Of a DNA stretch of 64,000 nt, positions 27,736 to 36,192 are shown piece by piece. Under the pieces are notes generated by a model that saw only the letters and a list, made by a program, of their open reading frames with translations, had not been told where the DNA came from and searched no databases. The stretch's first letter is position 1. The number at the start of each line of letters is the position of its first letter. The translations under genes and the position numbers were made by a program. The DNA is from an uncultured Christensenellaceae bacterium (GTDB lineage Bacteria > Bacillota > Clostridia > Christensenellales > Pumilibacteraceae), in the NCBI GenBank assembly GCA_910588155.1, contig CAJUPB010000002.1, positions 191,446 to 255,445 of the forward strand, written 5' to 3'.

Positions 27736-28935
27736 TTAACCGAATATGTCCAACGAACCGCAATTGCTTTTGAAAAGGTTGTTTTTTGCAGAACCCAAAT
27801 ATCTTTCGCCGTATAAACCGAACAGATTTGCCGTCAGATTTCTGTGAGGCAATCTGCCGACTATTTTGCCGTTTTCCACGAGGAAGCAGAGTTGGCAGGG
27901 CATACCCACAGTGCCGTCGGGAGAGACGTCGCCGCCCGAAGTTATGGCAACGTATATAAAGCTGTCGGCAATATCCGTCACCTTATCCGCCGTATCTCCG
28001 ATATGCAAACCTTCCAATCCGTAGGTTGGCACGGAGTCGAAAGAGTCGCTGGACGCACTTGCGGAAAGAGGAAGATTGAACATACCCGCGCTGCGTTTAT
28101 TGGAAAGCAGTCCGCGGAGTATGCCTCCGTCCACGAGTTTGAAGCCGTTGTCGGGAGTGCCTTCCGCATCGAAGAAGGGAACATTGATATCTTTGTTGGC
28201 AAGCTTTCTGTCTACGGAAAGAGTAAACCTGTCGGAAAAAAGCTTTTGTCCTATTTTTCCCGCAAATTTGCCCGCGCCGTTGCAGTACACTTCGGGAATA
28301 AGGTCGCTTATGACTCTTGCAAAGACCATTCCGCTGTCTATGGCAATTGGCAACTTCTTTTCGGGTTCGGCAACTTCGTTCAGGAATGCGTCCGCAAGCA
28401 TTTTGCAGTCGGATACGATTGTATCTTCGTTGTAATTGTAACCCCTGTGCTGATAATAGAAGTCGTGTATGTTGGCGGATTTCTTGTCTTTGAACACTAG
28501 CGTAACTTCGAGATTGTTGCCTGCATATTTCAAATGAGACCCTTTCGAGTTGGTATACTCTTTTTCGACGTATTCGAGCTCGATTTTATTCGACGCCGTA
28601 AAGCGGGGCGCGGCTTGTTCTATGCGTGAAAGAAGAGAGGAAGAGGCTTTGACTATATCTTCCGCAGGGATGATTTTTTTAATGTTGTCGACTTGTTTTT
28701 TGTCCGAGGAAAGAGAACAGGGATAGGGGACGCCGCGACTCAATGCCGCTTCCGCTTTCTTGTAAAGCTCGCTGTCGTCGGCTTTGCCTATTTGCCCCGC
28801 AACGCCTATATGCTGCCCGTCATAGGCTCTGACCGTCGTGAAAGTGGTTACGACCTTGCGCAGAGAATCGGGCTTGCCCGCGCTTATATTGACGCCGTAG
28901 CCTTCTCTTTTGGTTACTATTTTTTCGGTTTCCAT
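27736..28935 (-). CDS. tldE: TldE/PmbA-family protein (inactive partner of TldD)
   Basis: A 399-aa subunit of the TldD/TldE metalloprotease family, which unfolds and trims peptide substrates such as microcin precursors and the CcdA antitoxin. It lacks the HExxxH motif, as expected for the TldE half. Conserved family segments include GAGKFAGKIGQKLFSDRFTLSVD and the C-terminal ITSGGDVSPDGTVGMPCQLCFL. AAGGAGAAGG precedes the ATG. It lies 13 bases downstream of tldD. No precursor peptide is obvious in the immediate vicinity. Confidence 0.88.
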   Translation of the reverse strand: METEKIVTKREGYGVNISAGKPDSLRKVVTTFTTVRAYDGQHIGVAGQIGKADDSELYKKAEAALSRGVPYPCSLSSDKKQVDNIKKIIPAEDIVKASSSLLSRIEQAAPRFTASNKIELEYVEKEYTNSKGSHLKYAGNNLEVTLVFKDKKSANIHDFYYQHRGYNYNEDTIVSDCKMLADAFLNEVAEPEKKLPIAIDSGMVFARVISDLIPEVYCNGAGKFAGKIGQKLFSDRFTLSVDRKLANKDINVPFFDAEGTPDNGFKLVDGGILRGLLSNKRSAGMFNLPLSASASSDSFDSVPTYGLEGLHIGDTADKVTDIADSFIYVAITSGGDVSPDGTVGMPCQLCFLVENGKIVGRLPHRNLTANLFGLYGERYLGSAKNNLFKSNCGSLDIFG

Positions 28936-28948
28936 TTTTGCCTTCTCC

Positions 28949-30283
28949 TTATTGAACGTTCATTTCGCTCACACTTATATATGCGCCGCCGAGACTGACT
29001 TTAAGAGGGTATTGTTCCATTTTGCCGCAATTTCCGCCGATGATTTGCATATCTTCGGCTTTCGAAACGCCGTCTATTTTTCCCAATGTTTCGAACACGT
29101 CGCCGCTGATGACCGCTATCTTGACGGGACAGGTTATTTTGCCGTTTTCTATGCGGTATGCGATATTGGGCGCGATTGTGAATCGGGACAGTCCCGAACC
29201 GTGTTTGCAGGTCTTGATGAAATATCCGTACCGTATTTGCTTGACGAGGTCTTTGAACGAATTATCGCCCTTGCCCTCTATAAGTGTTGTCGTCATTCGC
29301 ACAATCGGTTCGAAATCGCAATTGATTGCTCTGGCATTTCCCGTGAGTTCTTCTCCGATATCGGCAGCAGTCTTTGCGCTGTGCAGTCTGCCTGTGAGAA
29401 TGCCGTCTTTTATCAGATAGGTCTTTTTGGTTTTTGTTCCTTCGTCGTCGTAGGGGACATATCCCGCACCTGCTATATCTCCGGTGTCGTATATGGAGAG
29501 AACATCCGTTGCGACTTTCTTGCCCAGCGCCCACTCTTTTTTCATAGTTTCGTCGCCGAGCATAAAGTCGGCTTCTGATTTATGCCCGAAAGATTCGTGC
29601 GCGAATACGCCTGCCACGGGAGGGGCAAGCACGACGGGATAATTGCCCGGTTCCACCGAACGTGCCGTTAAAAGGAATTTATCGGACTCGTACATAAAGT
29701 CGGTAAGTTCGGCTTTCGTGATTTTGAGGTCGTTGAAGCAATCGGCGGATTTAATGATATGGTTGTCGAATGTTTCTTTGCCGAATGCCAAGGAAACTTG
29801 TATGATTGCCGTAACGTATTGAATATCGTAAGTAATGTCCGCACCCAGAGAAGAGCAAAATTCGTAAACGCTGCGGCGGTCTCCGTAGACCGCAGACGCC
29901 ACTTTCAGATATTCGTCGTCCTCTACAAACTTTTTGCGTTTTTCTATGAAGTCCCGCTTCTTTTCCAGCGGAATGTCTGCCACGCTGTTATTTTCGTATT
30001 TCAAAAGTTTATCGCGATTTACCTCGAATTTTTTTACGACGGGGTCGTTCAAAATATCGGGATTCGGCGTTGCGCATTCGTAAAGCGTATCCAATTCCGC
30101 TTGAACGTTTTCTGGATTGTCGGTGGAGCAATAATACCACATTTTGCCGTCGTAGACTCTTATGAATGCTTTGTCTATGACGGTATCTTTACACTCCGTC
30201 AAGTCGTTGCCGACATACTGAACGTTGGACGCAAACCGAATTTCGCGGCGCACGTCGGCATAAAAACCGTCTTTGAATTTCAT
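28949..30283 (-). CDS. tldD: TldD-family metalloprotease
   Basis: A 444-aa zinc metalloprotease subunit. The metal site is HESFGH (H229, E230, H234), followed by KSEADFMLGDE, in agreement with the HExxxH signature of TldD. AAAGGAGG stands before the ATG at 30283. Downstream segments GYVPYDDEGTKTKKTYLIKDG and GSGLSRFTIAPN are typical of the family. With tldE it forms the two-gene operon encoding the heterodimer. Confidence 0.92.
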   Translation of the reverse strand: MKFKDGFYADVRREIRFASNVQYVGNDLTECKDTVIDKAFIRVYDGKMWYYCSTDNPENVQAELDTLYECATPNPDILNDPVVKKFEVNRDKLLKYENNSVADIPLEKKRDFIEKRKKFVEDDEYLKVASAVYGDRRSVYEFCSSLGADITYDIQYVTAIIQVSLAFGKETFDNHIIKSADCFNDLKITKAELTDFMYESDKFLLTARSVEPGNYPVVLAPPVAGVFAHESFGHKSEADFMLGDETMKKEWALGKKVATDVLSIYDTGDIAGAGYVPYDDEGTKTKKTYLIKDGILTGRLHSAKTAADIGEELTGNARAINCDFEPIVRMTTTLIEGKGDNSFKDLVKQIRYGYFIKTCKHGSGLSRFTIAPNIAYRIENGKITCPVKIAVISGDVFETLGKIDGVSKAEDMQIIGGNCGKMEQYPLKVSLGGAYISVSEMNVQ

Positions 30284-30428
30284 TTTCGAAATCCTCCTTT
30301 AATTGTGTTTATTATATAACCGCAAAAAAAATATGTCAAGTTGCTGGCAGTTAAAGCGGTGTCGAAATATCGGACGAATTGTCCGCGAATAAAAATTTCT
30401 CGGTTTTTATAAACGGACGGCAAATCGC

Positions 30429-30457
30429 TTGCATTTTTTTCGCATTGAATATATAAT
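30429..30457 (+). promoter_or_regulatory. Promoter of tRNA-Val
   Basis: TTGCAT at 30429-30434, 17 bp, TATAAT at 30452-30457, 11 bases before the mature tRNA start. Confidence 0.8.
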
Positions 30458-30468
30458 AATTAAAGTAT

Positions 30469-30543
30469 GGGCAATTAACTCAGCGGGAGAGTGCTTCCTT
30501 CACATGGAAGAAGTCAGGGGTTCGAATCCCTTATTGCCCACCA
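30469..30543 (+). tRNA. tRNA-Val (CAC)
   Basis: The acceptor stem GGGCAAT pairs with ATTGCCC, the T arm is GGGGTTCGAATCCC, and CCA is encoded. The anticodon stem CTTCC/GGAAG holds the loop TTCACAT with anticodon CAC at 30501-30503, reading GTG valine codons. It marks the left edge of the accessory zone. Confidence 0.95.
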
Positions 30544-30553
30544 GATGAGACGT

Positions 30554-30592
30554 ATACGCACACTTTATCTTGGTGTGCGTATTTGTTTTATC
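30554..30592 (+). terminator. Terminator of tRNA-Val, duplicated behind tmRNA
   Basis: ATACGCACAC pairs with GTGTGCGTAT over nine bases, followed by TTGTTTTATC. The 17 bases GAGACGTATACGCACAC (30547-30563) recur exactly, in inverted orientation, behind the tmRNA gene (47551-47567). Confidence 0.8.
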
Positions 30593-30602
30593 TTCTTCTA
30601 TC

Positions 30603-30620
30603 ACCTAAAACGAACTCCTT
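30603..30620. repeat. 18-bp direct repeat, left copy, flanking the restriction island
   Basis: ACCTAAAACGAACTCCTT is identical to 36042-36059. Its outer part also pairs with GTTTTAGGT at 30635-30643, followed by T-rich sequence, so it can form a hairpin. Confidence 0.8.
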
Positions 30621-30841
30621 GATTTATGGAATCGGTTTTAGGTTTTTCTTTTTATATCTTATCATTTCGACCGTAGCGAGCGGAGAAAGTTTTATTCGCA
30701 TTTTATCTACTCTAACGTACTTCTTATCTATCCGGATTTCTCGGCTTGTAATGACATAAGGGCATAGTGGCGCTTGCGCGTGCGCCCCAATTTTGTTGCT
30801 GCCCTTGCTTTTTAGCGGTTGCTTTCGGTTTTCTCTTTTCG

Positions 30842-30925
30842 GTTGTGTCGGTTTGCGGCGGGTGCTTGACGGTGAGCGTCAGCGAGCCGCTTGTTATATC
30901 AAGCACCCGCCATAGTGCCATTTTA
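30842..30925. repeat. 84-bp structured repeat, copy A
   Basis: GGGTGCTTGA (30860-30869) and TCAAGCACCC (30899-30908) form a 10-bp stem around 29 bases. A copy of about 82 percent identity by hand alignment, with the same 49-base arm-to-arm length, lies at 46512-46595. Flanks GTTGTGTCG before and AGTGCCATTT after are shared as well. Confidence 0.8.
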
Positions 30926-30944
30926 GTTTTTGACAAGAAAATGC

Positions 30945-30973
30945 TTGCTTTTATTCGCGTTTTAGAATATAAT
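30945..30973 (+). promoter_or_regulatory. Promoter of the DpnII-like restriction island
   Basis: TTGCTT at 30945-30950, 17 bp, TATAAT at 30968-30973. The leader carries GAGGTG six bases before the ATG at 31000. Confidence 0.65.
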
Positions 30974-30999
30974 ATATGCAAAACTTTCGAGGTGTAAAT

Positions 31000-32067
31000 A
31001 TGTTAAGTTTTATATCGGCAAAAGAAGCAGCGGAAAAATGGAATATATCGCAAAGGCGTGTTTCGGTTTTATGTAGCGAGCATAGAATTGACGGTGCAAT
31101 GATGGTCGGTAATATGTGGATCATTCCAAGCACCGCCGAAAAGCCTATTGATAAACGTACTGTGCGCTATGAGAAAGAACACGCCATATCATTAAAGCCG
31201 TTTGTAAAATGGGTAGGCGGTAAAAGTCAACTAATAAACGAACTTGAAAAGATGTTGCCGATTGACGGCGAAAAAGCATTGACAAAATATTGCGAGCCGA
31301 TGGTCGGCGGCGGCGCATTGTTTTTCAATATTCTTTCAAAATACGATTTTGAGCAAATATATATAGGCGATATAAATGCCGAACTTATAAATGCATATCA
31401 AGTTATCAAAAGCAATGTTGATAGTTTAATAGAAAAATTGCAAGAAATGCAACTGCTGTTTTGCCCTATGGATGAAAACGGTAGGAAATTTTACTATTAT
31501 TCTATACGCGAAAAATTCAATGATACGCAATTATGCGTAAATACGACAATAGAAAAAGCGGCATATTTTATCTTTTTGAATAAAACTTGCTTTAACGGTC
31601 TTTATCGCGTAAACCGCAAAGGACAATTTAACGTGCCTATGGGTGCATATAAAAACCCTATGATATGCGACGAAGAAAATTTGCGCAATATCAATAAAGT
31701 TTTGCAAAATGTGACGATTGTTTGCGGCGATTATTCACTTTCAAGACAGTTTATAGATAAATACACTTTTGTTTATTTTGATCCACCGTATCGTCCTCTT
31801 TCGGAGACATCGGCATTTACGTCGTATAATTCCGATACATTTGACGATAACGAGCAAATACGACTTGCGAAATTCATAGATGAAATAAATACAAGCGGCG
31901 CGAAAATAGTTTTAAGTAATTCCGATCCGCAAAACATCAATCTCGACGATACATTTTTCGACGAACTCTATAAAACATATCAAATTAAGCGTGTATCGGC
32001 AACGCGTATGATTAACAGTAAAGCCGATAGTCGCGGAAAAATAAACGAATTGCTTATATGCAATTAA
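31000..32067 (+). CDS. Dam-type (D12 class) adenine-N6 DNA methyltransferase with N-terminal HTH
   Basis: Predicted GATC-type adenine methylase, 355 aa from the ATG at 31000 (GAGGTG upstream; an earlier in-frame ATG at 30976 lacks one). The first ~50 residues (SFISAKEAAEKWNISQRRVSVLCSEHRI) form a MerR/excisionase-like helix-turn-helix, which is not part of the standard Dam fold. The methylase then begins: FVKWVGGKSQL near residue 68 (SAM motif I), MVGGGALFFN, and catalytic DPPY at 261-264. D12 methylases of DpnM type protect hosts of DpnII-like nucleases, one of which is two genes downstream. The N-terminal domain may regulate the operon or aid DNA binding; that is inference. Codon use is AT-rich. 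Confidence 0.9.
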   Translation: MLSFISAKEAAEKWNISQRRVSVLCSEHRIDGAMMVGNMWIIPSTAEKPIDKRTVRYEKEHAISLKPFVKWVGGKSQLINELEKMLPIDGEKALTKYCEPMVGGGALFFNILSKYDFEQIYIGDINAELINAYQVIKSNVDSLIEKLQEMQLLFCPMDENGRKFYYYSIREKFNDTQLCVNTTIEKAAYFIFLNKTCFNGLYRVNRKGQFNVPMGAYKNPMICDEENLRNINKVLQNVTIVCGDYSLSRQFIDKYTFVYFDPPYRPLSETSAFTSYNSDTFDDNEQIRLAKFIDEINTSGAKIVLSNSDPQNINLDDTFFDELYKTYQIKRVSATRMINSKADSRGKINELLICN

Positions 32068-32076
32068 GGAAAGAAT

Positions 32077-32943
32077 ATGGCAATCATTGAATTAACTAAC
32101 GAAGAAACCAACAAATACATAGATGAGCTTTATGCTTGTTTTCCAACCGGACGGGAGTTTGAACTGTTTTTGAATTCTTTTTTGACTACTCTCGGCTTTG
32201 AAGAAGTGGTTACTACTCAATATGTTGGCGATAAAGGCATAGATTTAACTTGCATAAAACGCGGATTTGACAACAATGGTATTGATACAATAAATTATTA
32301 TGTGCAAGCAAAAAGATATGCACGATCAAATAAAATACAAGCCAAAGAAATACGCGACTTAAAAGGCACAACAAAACGAGATAGAAACGGCAATATTCTA
32401 AATAGCAATTATGTTAATGTTTTTATAACCACATCGACATTCACGGAAAAAGCGTTAGAAGAAGCAAACGACAATCCAAATATGCCTGTTATTACTATTG
32501 ACGGAAAACAACTTTTGCAATACTGTATAGAGCATAAAGTTGGATTTAATTTCAAGCCTGTTTTCTCGCCAAAAGATATTGTAATGCTTACGCAAAACAA
32601 TCAAGTAGTTGGTACAATAACAGAACGACAAACTGACTATCTTGTAGAAAGAGAAATTACTAAAAACGATATTCGTGCTAAAATATTAGTGCTTCCCCGA
32701 ATTATAAAGGAACAATTAACAGAAGTCAAAGAACTGTATTCGGTGGTATTTAACGGGAAAGAGAGTCAATTAAAAATGGATAAATCGGGACGTTATTTCG
32801 GCGGCGTAACAGAATTATATAAAACTTTCGGACTGCTGACTAATGAAGGTATATTTGTTAGCAAAACAGCAAAATGGAAAATAGTCAATAACAAAATTAT
32901 AGTAGATTTGTGTGAGGAAACCTGTGATGAAAAGAATCTTTAA
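32077..32943 (+). CDS. Mrr-like PD-(D/E)xK restriction endonuclease
   Basis: A 288-aa nuclease. EFELFLNSFLTTLGF opens an Mrr_cat-type domain; D52-KGID56 and Q77-A-K79 in YYVQAKRY fit the metal-binding D...QxK core. The C-terminal ~110 residues (LVEREITKNDIRAKILVL onward) form an unrecognised domain. It lies 9 bases after the methylase and overlaps the next gene by 17 bases. Mrr-type enzymes often cut methylated or foreign DNA, so a second nuclease beside a DpnII-like one may add a methylation-dependent activity; this is not shown by sequence. Confidence 0.75.
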   Translation: MAIIELTNEETNKYIDELYACFPTGREFELFLNSFLTTLGFEEVVTTQYVGDKGIDLTCIKRGFDNNGIDTINYYVQAKRYARSNKIQAKEIRDLKGTTKRDRNGNILNSNYVNVFITTSTFTEKALEEANDNPNMPVITIDGKQLLQYCIEHKVGFNFKPVFSPKDIVMLTQNNQVVGTITERQTDYLVEREITKNDIRAKILVLPRIIKEQLTEVKELYSVVFNGKESQLKMDKSGRYFGGVTELYKTFGLLTNEGIFVSKTAKWKIVNNKIIVDLCEETCDEKNL

Positions 32944-33790
32944 CGAATGGCTTAAAACATTCAAGTCGAGCATTTGCGATTACGGTTATTATGTCGATTT
33001 TGAAAAAGTTTACGGCAATATCGAAAACATAAAAGTCGAATTGAATATACTTAACTCGCTGATAGGATCGAAAAATATAGAGTGCGATTTTGACAAGCTT
33101 ATCAACGATTATCCGCAAGTATTGAAATGTATTCCCATTTTACTTGCCGTTCGGGGTCGTGAAATTTATGCTATCGACGGAGACGGCGAATATCTTTTTA
33201 ACTTTAATAAACCTAACTACACTACGAAAGAATACATAATATTTATGCAAAAGACGGGTTTGTTTGATTTAATTGCAAATCACGTTATCAATAACCTTGT
33301 TGATTATGTTACGGGTGTAGAAGTAGGTTTAGACAGCAACGGGCGCAAAAATCGCGGCGGTCATTTAATGGAAAATCTTGTGGAAGATTATCTTATAAAA
33401 GCGGGGCTTGTCAAAGGCGACACATATTTTAAGGAAATGAAACTGTCCGCAATCGAAAGAAAATGGAATATTGATTTGTCGGGCATTTCCAATCAAGGAA
33501 AAGCCGAAAAACGTTTTGATTTTGTTGTTAAAAAAGGTAAAACTATTTACGGCATTGAAACGAATTTTTATACAAGTGGCGGCTCAAAATTGAATGAAAC
33601 AGCACGCAGTTATAAGACAATTGCGTTAGAAGCAAAACAAATCGACGGTTTTGCTTTTGTATGGTTTACCGACGGCTACGACGGATGGAAATCGGCGCGT
33701 CACAATTTGGAAGAAACCTTTGACGTTTTAGATAATATGTATTGTATCGCCGATTTGGAAAACGGCATAATCGAAAGGTTGTTTGATTGA
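32927..33790 (+). CDS. DpnII/MboI-like type II restriction endonuclease (predicted GATC)
   Basis: A 287-aa protein from the ATG at 32927; a GTG at 32912 is also in frame. The characteristic DpnII-family stretch is present: VTGVEVGLDSNGRKNRGG, then NQGKAEKRFDFVV and YGIETNFYTSGGSKLNE. The E-x-N core with the preceding acidic residues corresponds to its nuclease centre. Presence beside a D12 adenine methylase supports GATC specificity, by family knowledge rather than direct evidence. The stop touches the start region of the second methylase. Confidence 0.85.
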   Translation: MKRIFNEWLKTFKSSICDYGYYVDFEKVYGNIENIKVELNILNSLIGSKNIECDFDKLINDYPQVLKCIPILLAVRGREIYAIDGDGEYLFNFNKPNYTTKEYIIFMQKTGLFDLIANHVINNLVDYVTGVEVGLDSNGRKNRGGHLMENLVEDYLIKAGLVKGDTYFKEMKLSAIERKWNIDLSGISNQGKAEKRFDFVVKKGKTIYGIETNFYTSGGSKLNETARSYKTIALEAKQIDGFAFVWFTDGYDGWKSARHNLEETFDVLDNMYCIADLENGIIERLFD

Positions 33791-33791
33791 G

Positions 33792-34529
33792 ATGCCGAAA
33801 CAAATTCCATTACAACCCGAGAATTTTGAACTTGAAACAAACACGGTTTGGGCGTTCCCCGATCGCGGCAAATGGGCAACACACGACGCAAAATATCGCG
33901 GTAATTGGTCGCCGTATATTCCGCGTAATATAATACTGCGTTATTCCAAAGAGGGCGATACTGTTTTAGATCAGTTTGTCGGCGGCGGCACAACGGCGGT
34001 CGAAGCGAAACTGACACACCGTAGTTTTATCGGTGTAGATATAAACACGTCGGCTATTGATATCACAAAGACAAAGTGCGATTTTGATTTTGAAACACAA
34101 GCCACAACTACGCTAATAAACGGCGACGCGCGAAAATTGGATTTGCTCGATAATTCGATTGACTTAATATGCACGCACCCACCGTATGCCGATATAATTC
34201 ATTACAGTGAAAATATTGACGGCGATTTATCGCGTTTATCTATGAAAGACTTTTTGTTTGAGATAGGCAAAGTCGCCGATGAGTGTTATCGTGTTTTGAA
34301 AAAAGACAAATTTTGCGCTATCCTTATGGGCGATACTCGACATAAGGGTATGGTGCAACCGCTTGCTTTTGAAACTATGCGTATATTTGAATTGGCAGGT
34401 TTTAAGGCAAAAGAAATTATTATCAAAGAACAGCACAACTGCAAAGCAACAGGTTATTGGAAAACAAACAGCATAAAGTTTAATTTTCTTTTACTTGCTC
34501 ACGAATACTTATTTGTTTTCAAAAAATAG
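33792..34529 (+). CDS. Second DNA methyltransferase (N4/N6 type, THPPY motif)
   Basis: A 245-aa DNA methylase. The ATG at 33792 is preferred to an in-frame TTG at 33783 because GAAAGG then sits at a workable distance. Motif I VLDQFVGGGTTAVEAK comes first, then catalytic H129-PPY132 in CTHPPYADIIHYS. The C-terminal part (EIIIKEQHNCKATGYW) is shared with a group of phage and R-M methylases. It occupies the place that DpnA has in dpnM-dpnA-dpnB operons, but motif order and sequence differ, so it is probably not a direct DpnA orthologue. Confidence 0.85.
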   Translation: MPKQIPLQPENFELETNTVWAFPDRGKWATHDAKYRGNWSPYIPRNIILRYSKEGDTVLDQFVGGGTTAVEAKLTHRSFIGVDINTSAIDITKTKCDFDFETQATTTLINGDARKLDLLDNSIDLICTHPPYADIIHYSENIDGDLSRLSMKDFLFEIGKVADECYRVLKKDKFCAILMGDTRHKGMVQPLAFETMRIFELAGFKAKEIIIKEQHNCKATGYWKTNSIKFNFLLLAHEYLFVFKK

Positions 34530-34548
34530 AATTTTTTAGGAGTTGTAA

Positions 34549-35064
34549 ATGACAAAAACAGAAATCATATTAACGGTCATAGGAATAGTTAATGCTTTAA
34601 TTGCCGCCTTATTATCGGTATTGATTACACACTGTTTACAAATTAAAGCAAAGAAACGAGAAGATAAGATGCGTATACTTCTTGATCTAATGGTAAGTAG
34701 AATTTATGGCTGGACGGCACAATCGGTACACTCTATGAATATTATTGATATTGTGTTTGCGGATAGTGTAAATGTAAAAAATGCTTGGCATAGATTTTTC
34801 GACTTATGCAAAGTAAAAGACCCGAGCGAACAACAACTGAAAGATATGGAAATTGCTCGGTATAAATTGATCGAAGAAATTGCTAATAATTTAGGATACA
34901 AAGATAAATTAACTTGGGATGAAATACAGTCTTGTTATATGCCGCAAGGAATGGTAGACAACCTAAAAAATCAGCAAAATTTTCAAAATATGCAGTTGCA
35001 AATATGTAAAATGATGACTATGCAAGCGCAAAATAGAAGCAACAATGAAAATAACGAAGAATAA
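34549..35064 (+). CDS. Single-pass membrane protein of the restriction island (DUF6680-like, tentative)
   Basis: A 171-aa protein with one N-terminal transmembrane helix (IILTVIGIVNALIAALLSVLI) and a cytoplasmic, mostly helical remainder rich in polar residues (MVSRIYGWTAQSVHSMNIIDIVF, then AWHRFFDLCKVKDPS). It resembles DUF6680-type proteins that accompany mobile and defence loci, an identification from memory. AGGAG precedes the ATG and the gene follows the second methylase by 19 bases, so it may be cotranscribed with the R-M genes. Confidence 0.55.
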   Translation: MTKTEIILTVIGIVNALIAALLSVLITHCLQIKAKKREDKMRILLDLMVSRIYGWTAQSVHSMNIIDIVFADSVNVKNAWHRFFDLCKVKDPSEQQLKDMEIARYKLIEEIANNLGYKDKLTWDEIQSCYMPQGMVDNLKNQQNFQNMQLQICKMMTMQAQNRSNNENNEE

Positions 35065-35099
35065 TATTCGTTTTAGGTTACTATCGCTCCACCAAATAA

Positions 35100-35136
35100 T
35101 GACTGATAAGAACCGCTATCTTATCGGTCATTTTTT
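35100..35136 (+). terminator. Terminator of the restriction operon
   Basis: TGACTGATAAG pairs with CTTATCGGTCA around nine bases, then TTTTTTG. A diverged copy of this hairpin occurs at 35911-35946. Confidence 0.8.
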
Positions 35137-35256
35137 GTTATTTGAAAGAAGGTCTCGGAGTGTCTTACGGTTTGCTGGATTAAAAATTTTGTTTTTGCTA
35201 TAATAATTGTACGATAAACAGTAATTTAGCGGAGAATTATAATTAAGGAAATAACC

Positions 35257-35814
35257 ATGAAAAAAACAATCGAAACATCAAGATTAGTTTTACGCCGTTT
35301 CAATTTAGATGACGCTGCCGATTTGTATGAATATTTGGCTGAACCTACAATAAATTGTTTTCAGGATATGAAAATTCATAGTATGCAAGAAGCAGAAAAT
35401 GTCATTAGAGAACGTATTGACAATGTGAAGTCGGAAATTTATCTTGCCATTTGCCTAAAAGATACGGGAAAAGCAATAGGTGAAATTTTTGCTTGTACCG
35501 ACGAGCGCGAAAAAGATACTATCAGCCCTTGTTGGATGCTCAATGCTAAATTTCAAAAGCAAGGTTACGCTTATGAAGCGGTTGCGGCTTTTTTTGATTT
35601 TCTATTTAATGAAAATTCGGTTCGCAGAATATATATTTATACGGAAGATTACAATACACCTTGTCAAAAACTGTGCGAAAAACTCGGTATGCGACGAGAA
35701 GGTCTTTTTATGGAATTTGTTTCATTCGTTAATAATTCAGACGGAACGCCGAAATATGAAAACACTTATCAATATGCAATATTGAAAAAAGAGTGGCTAA
35801 AAAATCGCACCTGA
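35257..35814 (+). CDS. GNAT N-acetyltransferase, RimJ/RimL-like
   Basis: A 185-aa acetyltransferase. It opens with IETSRLVLRRFNLDDAADLY, the usual RimJ/RimL start, and has an acetyl-CoA loop region at FQKQGYAYEAVAAFF and the closing CEKLGMRREG-type motif. Substrates in this family include ribosomal proteins, antibiotics and small amines; none can be chosen here. It has its own -10-like TATAAT at 35199-35204 with a weak -35, and lies between the terminator hairpins, inside the 18-bp direct repeats. Confidence 0.82.
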   Translation: MKKTIETSRLVLRRFNLDDAADLYEYLAEPTINCFQDMKIHSMQEAENVIRERIDNVKSEIYLAICLKDTGKAIGEIFACTDEREKDTISPCWMLNAKFQKQGYAYEAVAAFFDFLFNENSVRRIYIYTEDYNTPCQKLCEKLGMRREGLFMEFVSFVNNSDGTPKYENTYQYAILKKEWLKNRT

Positions 35815-36192
35815 TAGGTTTACAAGGCTCGGTTCTGTGGCGTAAATTCGTCTTTCGATAATACTTCTTCCACAGTATTAAATAATCCAAATTTCAATTT
35901 AGCGCCGTACGGCTGATAAGACTAACTATCTTGTCAGTCATTTTCTTTGTACAGAGCGACTACTTTTTTTGCGGTTCGGGAGTCCCGTGGTTCTACCTTT
36001 CAATCGGTTCTTTCGGCACGCATTCTCACACATCAATCCAAACCTAAAACGAACTCCTTTTGCGAGAATAGTTTATGGTTTTTTTATTTGCCGTTTTAGT
36101 TTAGTATAGTGCCTCTTTTCTCATAAGTATGCTCAAATGCCTTTGTATTCAAATGATTTACATTTGAAAATAGACCCCTGTCTTTCGACGGT
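35815..36192. other. Gene-free right border of the restriction island
   Basis: Contains a hairpin at 35911-35946 (GGCTGATAAG with CTTGTCAGTC, then TTTTCTTT) that echoes the terminator at 35100, and the right copy of the 18-bp direct repeat. No coding frame with a ribosome site is seen. Confidence 0.6.
36042..36059. repeat. 18-bp direct repeat, right copy
   Basis: Identical to 30603-30620. The inner sequence after it differs. The inverted 11-mer TTCGTTTTAGG also occurs at about 35067-35077. Confidence 0.8.

Larger units (their letters stand above)
30544..30999. other. Gene-free stretch between tRNA-Val and the restriction island
   Basis: Holds the tRNA terminator, the 18-bp repeat, the 84-bp hairpin repeat and the island promoter. 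Small frames on both strands overlap the hairpin repeat but have no ribosome-binding site. Nothing else is supported here. Confidence 0.6.

Noticed and set aside
30724..30997. Small frames on both strands across hairpin repeat A
   Set aside because: No ribosome-binding sites, and conservation follows the hairpin on both strands, so a gene cannot be claimed; reported only as a repeat.
35076..35096. A CCACCA-containing stretch resembling a tRNA 3' end, as a possible att copy of tRNA-Val
   Set aside because: The match to the tRNA-Val end is imperfect and short; the 18-bp direct repeat is better supported as island boundary.
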